Positions 21,757-26,040 of a DNA stretch of 26,040 bases are shown piece after piece (positions within the stretch are counted from its first letter, which is position 1; each line of letters opens with the position of its first letter). Both the position numbers and the translations under genes were made by a program. Below the pieces are notes generated by a model that was not told where the DNA came from, did not search any database, and worked only from the letters and a program-made list of their open reading frames with translations. Source of the DNA: Euryarchaeota archaeon UBA173 (GTDB taxonomy: Archaea; Thermoplasmatota; Poseidoniia; Poseidoniales; Thalassarchaeaceae); assembly GCA_002498925.1 (NCBI GenBank), contig DAJH01000041.1, forward strand, positions 1 through 26,040, given 5' to 3'.

Positions 21757-23655
21757 ATGGAGGAAGAGGATGGGTCTTCTGCCGAGAATGGGGCACCCAT
21801 TACGGCAATCAGTAGGGACGATTCTGATATCTCCGACCAGAAGCAGTTGGTAGGGAGAAAAATCTGGAGGATCTTTCCCTACGTGAAGAGGTATTGGAGG
21901 AGGGCCCTGGGGGGGATATTAGCCAATGGGGGTGCAAGAGCCTTCGATCTGATACCTTTCATTGCCATTGGAATGGCTGCTGATTACTATAGGGACGGAA
22001 CATTCACCGATTCTAGGATTCAATCCATTGTGACCTCCGAATCAATACCCTCCATAGGCGTGATCAGTTCTGAGGAACTCGGCTTTGGCCTCCTAATCCT
22101 GACATGCTTCACGTTCCTAGCCTTTTTCCAAGGTTTGAGCAACCAACTATGGCAGTCCACGGCTTACAAGGCCCAACATGACATCAGGATGGATGCAACC
22201 AACTCCCTGATGGCTATGGAAGCTTCATATTTTGAGACTAGGCAAATAGGAAATCTGATGTCCGTTCTTTCTGCCGACGTGGCTCAGCTGGAGGATATTA
22301 TTTCGGACGCCAGCACCAGCATGATAAGAATCGCAATTACATTCACTACGGCCTTTGGGATCATGTTTTGGATGTCACCAACATTGGCACTGATCCTATT
22401 CATGCCACTAGTCCTAATTGTCCCAATGGTGGTGTGGTTCTCTACCCGAGTTCAGAGGAAGTACAGAAAGCAGAGGGAGAGTACGGGCGGAATCGTCGCG
22501 ATCCTAGAAAACGTACTTTCTGGAATAACCGTGGTTCAGGCATACAATGCAACCGACTTCGAAGGATCAAGGATCGATAGGCAGAGTGGCAACTACCGTG
22601 ACCAAGCAATAAATGCAGCCAGCCTGAGGAACAGGTTCATCCCAGGAATTTACGTTGTAGCAGGCCTGTCGTTCGGACTCCTCGTTTCGGCAGGAGGATG
22701 GGTCCTGCAGTCAGGTGATATTACAATTGGCCAGTTTGTAACGTTCCTCCTGATTTCGACTAGGATGACTATGCCCATGTTCATCCTCGGGATGCTACTG
22801 AATCAGCTTCAGAAAGGCGAGGCAGCCTCAAAGAGGGTGTTCGCATTAATCGATTTAGAGCCGTCTATTTTCGACCGTCAAGACGCTATTCCATTGGACG
22901 GCCAAATAGAATCAGTATCGTTCGCAGATGTCACATTCGCCTATCCGACGTCCGAGTCCAATGTCCTGAACGGCATATCATTCAATGTCAAATCCGGTGA
23001 CTTCCTAGGTGTCATGGGACACACTGGTGCTGGAAAGAGCACTATTCTGAAGCTAATCGAGAGATTCTACGAACCACAACACGGAAGAATCCTGATCAAT
23101 GGAAGGGACATCAATGAGTACTCAATAGAATCGATCAGGGCGAGAATTGGATTTGTGTCTCAGGACCCTTTCCTATTCTATGGGACCATCCGTGAGAATG
23201 TTGCATACGCAAGGGACTCAACCGAGGATGAGATTAGCCACGCCCTCGACATGGCTGGGGCAGCAGAGTTCGTCTCCGAGCTACCTAATGGGATGGACAC
23301 TATGGTCGGCGACAGAGGAGTGATGCTTTCTGGCGGCCAGAGGGCTAGGGTGAGCCTCGCCAGGGCTCTATTGAACGACCCTGATTTGCTAATACTCGAC
23401 GAAGCAAGCGCCGCTCTAGACGCGGAGACCGAGAAGAAGATCCAACAATCCCTTTTCGGAGGCTCCAACGGGGGCAAGAAGAGGATAACCATCGCGGTTG
23501 CTCATCGTCTAGCAACCATCAGGAACGCCAACGAGATTGTGGCAATGGTAGACGGCGCGATTGTCGAGAGGGGGAAGCACGAAGACCTTCTGTCCAACGA
23601 AAACGTGTACGCATCTCAATGGTCAATCCAGACAGGAGAACTGGGCGAAGGGTGA
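21757..23655 (+). CDS. ABC exporter, fused membrane and ATPase domains (MsbA-like)
   Basis: This 632-residue half-transporter has an N-terminal membrane domain (about 45-345) with some six hydrophobic helices, including the long segments near FGLLILTCFTFLAFF, TLALILFMPLVLIVPMVVWF and FVTFLLISTRMTMPMFILG. The C-terminal ATPase has Walker A GHTGAGKST (421-429), Q-loop SQDPFLFYGTI, signature LSGGQRARVSLARAL (from 524), Walker B LLILDEASAALD (E549 catalytic), and H-loop VAHR. It should work as a homodimer exporting lipids, peptides or drugs from the cytoplasm; the cargo is not visible. It lies 54 nt after the tRNA. The gene at 23660 follows with a 4-nt gap and may be its partner. Confidence 0.95.
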   Translation: MEEEDGSSAENGAPITAISRDDSDISDQKQLVGRKIWRIFPYVKRYWRRALGGILANGGARAFDLIPFIAIGMAADYYRDGTFTDSRIQSIVTSESIPSIGVISSEELGFGLLILTCFTFLAFFQGLSNQLWQSTAYKAQHDIRMDATNSLMAMEASYFETRQIGNLMSVLSADVAQLEDIISDASTSMIRIAITFTTAFGIMFWMSPTLALILFMPLVLIVPMVVWFSTRVQRKYRKQRESTGGIVAILENVLSGITVVQAYNATDFEGSRIDRQSGNYRDQAINAASLRNRFIPGIYVVAGLSFGLLVSAGGWVLQSGDITIGQFVTFLLISTRMTMPMFILGMLLNQLQKGEAASKRVFALIDLEPSIFDRQDAIPLDGQIESVSFADVTFAYPTSESNVLNGISFNVKSGDFLGVMGHTGAGKSTILKLIERFYEPQHGRILINGRDINEYSIESIRARIGFVSQDPFLFYGTIRENVAYARDSTEDEISHALDMAGAAEFVSELPNGMDTMVGDRGVMLSGGQRARVSLARALLNDPDLLILDEASAALDAETEKKIQQSLFGGSNGGKKRITIAVAHRLATIRNANEIVAMVDGAIVERGKHEDLLSNENVYASQWSIQTGELGEG

Positions 23656-23659
23656 TTCC

Positions 23660-24364
23660 TTGGACGAAGTAGATTGGGTTTGGGTGGAACCAGGATCAAC
23701 CTATGTCGGATCAGACAACAGGGCATTGCTTTCTGGTGGCCCACAGCCCCGTCACGAGTCTAGGATAAGCTATCGATTTCAAATCTCAAGAGAAATGGTG
23801 AGTCGGGATGCCGCAGAACCAATGGTGGAGGGGGGAGATTCACAGGTCGCCTCAGAATCAGAATGGCAGCTGGCATTCGACAGAGGGGCAATATCAGGGG
23901 GAAACGGGGATGTTGAGGAACTAGCGGATAGAATCAGGGGAAGCTACTGGGGTAAAATCTGCGACGGTCGACCGTGGTTGGAGGACGATTGGATTACAAT
24001 GGCATGCAGAGGGTGGTTCAGGGGTAAGCCCAGGTCTCTTTTTGTGAATAGCAACTCAAAAAGGCCAGATTTCACTCGACTGGTCAGGAGGGAAAATGAC
24101 GCTAGTCCACTCGCCCCAAGACTCCCGATAAATTCACCAAATCGGGCATCGATCCTGATCGAGGAGATTTTCATCACGATAATTATTGGAGTGATCCCCT
24201 CATTCATCTGGGCCTACTTCAATGCCAGTCCCGGGTACATTAGTGAGGGTTGGCTCAATCTTATCATGGGCGGTATTTTCATTGGAGTATTCAGCTCAAT
24301 TTTCTGGAGGCCCCGTCAGAAAACATGGTGGGCCGAGGGCTCGCAAATGACTCCAAGAAAGTAG
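23660..24364 (+). CDS. C-terminally membrane-anchored protein, function unknown
   Basis: This 234-residue protein is not a recognised family. It is soluble and polar for about 160 residues, then has two membrane segments (EEIFITIIIGVIPSFIWAYF near 168-187 and GWLNLIMGGIFIGVFSSIFW near 196-215) and a short basic tail. The start is a TTG at 23660, four nucleotides after the ABC exporter stop, preceded by AAGGGTGAT as ribosome site; the longer frame back to 23561 lies inside the exporter gene. The position suggests it is co-expressed with the exporter. A role as an accessory subunit is inference. Confidence 0.7.
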   Translation: MDEVDWVWVEPGSTYVGSDNRALLSGGPQPRHESRISYRFQISREMVSRDAAEPMVEGGDSQVASESEWQLAFDRGAISGGNGDVEELADRIRGSYWGKICDGRPWLEDDWITMACRGWFRGKPRSLFVNSNSKRPDFTRLVRRENDASPLAPRLPINSPNRASILIEEIFITIIIGVIPSFIWAYFNASPGYISEGWLNLIMGGIFIGVFSSIFWRPRQKTWWAEGSQMTPRK

Positions 24365-24371
24365 AGCCTCG

Positions 24372-25478
24372 CTAATCGCTCCTATTTCGGTCGTCTATCT
24401 GCAACCCGGGACTTCCACTGAGTATCCTCCATTTTCCCTTTAGTACCCCTATCCCGTAGTTCCAGTGAAGGACGAACGTGACTATCGACGACAGGAAAAC
24501 AGTCCAGGGGCTTTTGCTTGGAGAACTTCCCCTCGAGGACCCAAGCCATGCAATCAGATTGTAAATCACAATCAGTGATGGAAGAATGTGGACCCCTGCT
24601 CTCGGCCATCCCATGGGCACTGTTGACAGCCTGATATCCCAGAATTCGGGCCATGCTAGGCCCTCGTTTGCAAGGCCCCAGAAAAAGAATGCGAAGGCGG
24701 CCAGAACGATTGGAGGGAATGCAGCAACCATCGTATGCGTTGGGGCGTGGAGTTCAGGATACCTGTTGCTGGCAAGAGTTCTCACCATCCCATAGTTCCT
24801 AATCTGCTTCTTCACTCTCGAGAGGTCTCTTCGGCGATGCCAGATAATAGCCTCCCTGTCCGTCCACAGGCTGTGTCCCGAGGAGATGATTCTATGATCG
24901 AGCATAACATCCTCGGCCCCTATGGCACCCTCGTCAAACCCCCCAACTTCAGCGAGTATCGATCTTCGATAACCGGAATTCACCCCAGGTAGCTGAGAGG
25001 TCTTCTCAAGCTCGAATTTACCTCTCTTGCCATAGTTAGTTCCTGCCGTGAAAATCGTGCTGCTGAAAGCCACATCAATAACTCTCTGTGAGAGGGTGGA
25101 CTCCTCAACAGGGGCGAAGTTAGGCCCTCCAACACCTGCGACCTCCTCTCTGTCGAACCATCTGACAAGGTTGGACACCCATTCCTCTGGGACAATTACA
25201 TCATCGTCCGTGAAGAGAACTATCTCAGACTCCGTTTCTTCTATCGCAACGTTACACGCATCTGCTCGCGTCTTAGATCCACGGTCATCGATGTGCCTAA
25301 CTCCACGAGACCCAGCCTCCTCCTTGCCCGCATCTCCCGATGGGCCAACTACTACGATTTCCATGCTCGAGTAAGTTTGAGAAAGGAGCCCATCCAAAGT
25401 AACCCCCAGTTCCTCCGCATTCCCAATACTGGGTACGATTACGCAGACAGAGCGGCCCACATGCCGCCGTCGACCCAT
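24372..25478 (-). CDS. Membrane-bound family 2 glycosyltransferase
   Basis: This 368-residue enzyme would transfer a sugar from a nucleotide donor. The GT-A domain has CVIVPSIGN (12-20), the metal-binding FTDDDVIVP (89-97; DDD at 91-93), GVNSGYRRS (165-173), the acid/base ED (189-190) and HRRR (214-217), typical of family 2. Three hydrophobic segments follow (about 250-270, 294-312, 328-346), so it is membrane-anchored with the catalytic domain in the cytoplasm. It may act on lipid-linked sugars for glycoprotein or glycolipid synthesis. It lies 25 nt after pcna on the same strand, a purely positional link. The stop is seven nucleotides from the convergent gene's stop. Confidence 0.9.
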   Translation of the reverse strand: MGRRRHVGRSVCVIVPSIGNAEELGVTLDGLLSQTYSSMEIVVVGPSGDAGKEEAGSRGVRHIDDRGSKTRADACNVAIEETESEIVLFTDDDVIVPEEWVSNLVRWFDREEVAGVGGPNFAPVEESTLSQRVIDVAFSSTIFTAGTNYGKRGKFELEKTSQLPGVNSGYRRSILAEVGGFDEGAIGAEDVMLDHRIISSGHSLWTDREAIIWHRRRDLSRVKKQIRNYGMVRTLASNRYPELHAPTHTMVAAFPPIVLAAFAFFFWGLANEGLAWPEFWDIRLSTVPMGWPRAGVHILPSLIVIYNLIAWLGSSRGSSPSKSPWTVFLSSIVTFVLHWNYGIGVLKGKWRILSGSPGLQIDDRNRSD

Positions 25479-25503
25479 CAGTCTTCAACGCAGCGCATAG
25501 AAG

Positions 25504-26040
25504 TCAGGGGTCATTTGTCACTCTTGGAGCGAGGAAGTAAGTCCAGCTTGCCCCTCCGTCATTACTGTTCCATGACATCTTGAATGGGAACTTATCCTTG
25601 AATTCGACAGAGACGTCCTCGGTTAGGCCGGTAGCCAGCTTCTTTGCCAGCGGCTCCAAGAACTGCAGTGAGTAAGTGGAGCTTGTCGGGCTCGGTGCGT
25701 TAAGCTCGCTGAGCTCGCCCGATTCGAAAGAAACAGTCACGCTCTCCCCAGCCTCCTGATCCGCGGAAACAGTCAGCTTGTTCTCTTCGATACTGAGCTT
25801 TACCAGCTCATTCACCATCTTTGATGCCCTTAGGGCCCTAGATAGCTTATCAGCTCCCATGGTAGCGCCATGCTCGTAGCTAATTCCTGGCTCTTTTGCG
25901 GAGTTCATGGTCCCTACATCGAGGCCGCGAAGGATTCGATGGACCTCTCCGACTCTGACATTTATTGCGCCGACTGCGTCATCATAGTCAATCTCCACTA
26001 AGTCCCCCGGACCTGCAAGTCCCAGAAGGTCCCGCATCTT
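25504..26040 (-). CDS. pcn: PCNA sliding clamp (N-terminus beyond window)
   Basis: About 178 residues are present; the frame continues past the right edge, so roughly 70 N-terminal residues are missing. The C-terminal half fits PCNA: the interdomain stretch with LSRALRASKMVNELVKLSIE, then STYSLQFLEPLAKKLA (family SxYSLxYLxxxxKA), and KDKFPFKMSW (family dxPlkL), ending in FLAPRVTNDP, where family members read (L)APR(I/V). It encircles DNA as a trimer and holds polymerase and other partners. The Met that opens the visible part is internal, not the start. Confidence 0.9.
   Translation of the reverse strand, partial: KMRDLLGLAGPGDLVEIDYDDAVGAINVRVGEVHRILRGLDVGTMNSAKEPGISYEHGATMGADKLSRALRASKMVNELVKLSIEENKLTVSADQEAGESVTVSFESGELSELNAPSPTSSTYSLQFLEPLAKKLATGLTEDVSVEFKDKFPFKMSWNSNDGGASWTYFLAPRVTNDP

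Noticed and set aside
1..26040. CRISPR arrays, insertion sequences, integrase or phage genes
   Set aside because: No regularly spaced repeats, transposase or integrase motifs, or terminal inverted repeats were seen on either strand.

Overview
The window looks like a compact archaeal chromosome segment, most likely from a marine Thermoplasmatota lineage such as Marine Group II (Poseidoniales); this placement is inferred from gene content, not from a search. The archaeal signs are Orc1/Cdc6, a PCNA sliding clamp, a geranylgeranyl-reductase-family flavoprotein, archaeal-type phosphopantetheine adenylyltransferase joined to a GTP-dependent dephospho-CoA kinase, a TBP-fold protein, and TATA-like boxes about 26 bp upstream of likely transcription starts, giving leaderless or very short-leader genes. 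Mixed with these are bacterial/eukaryotic-type metabolic genes (classical class I aldolase, GlpX-type FBPase, CysJ-like reductase, biotin carboxylase), a mixture typical of marine planktonic euryarchaea. No transposase, integrase, CRISPR array or phage gene was seen.

Layout. 1-1063 (-): truncated geranylgeranyl-reductase-family FAD protein. 1128-4085 (+): moaE, moaC, class II FBPase and class I aldolase (molybdenum cofactor plus gluconeogenesis). 4172-7580: two paralogous small winged-helix proteins (-) facing an 874-residue winged-helix protein (+) across an AT-rich promoter region with repeated TTTAGTTA boxes. 7581-7934: a gene-free, GC-rich stretch with extensive self-complementarity, a strong candidate for a structured RNA. 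7953-8978 (+): CoaD/dephospho-CoA kinase fusion. 8975-10787 (-): four-TM protein and Orc1/Cdc6. 10788-11188: AT-rich, repeat-rich gap that may be a replication origin. 11189-11983 (-): MBL-fold hydrolase. 12101-15755 (+): CysJ-like flavoprotein, biotin carboxylase, PfkB kinase. 15756-18978 (-): PH-like membrane protein, EF-Tu/SelB-like protein with a dead G domain, acyl-CoA thioesterase. 19049-21340 (+): unknown protein (weak TraB resemblance), diverged TBP-fold protein, TatD-like hydrolase. 21341-21556 (-): small membrane protein. 21628-21702 (+): tRNA-Gly(UCC). 21757-24364 (+): ABC exporter and a membrane-anchored companion. 24372-26040 (-): GT2 glycosyltransferase and truncated PCNA.

How the genes fit together. 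Most are housekeeping: sugar phosphate and CoA metabolism, cofactor synthesis, replication and lipid/envelope functions. Genes are very tightly packed, with ATGA start/stop overlaps and convergent genes that share or abut stop codons. The least explained parts are the candidate structured RNA, the three-gene winged-helix locus, the TBP-fold operon, and the CoA-synthesis fusion, which resembles the eukaryotic CoA synthase arrangement but uses an unrelated kinase domain.
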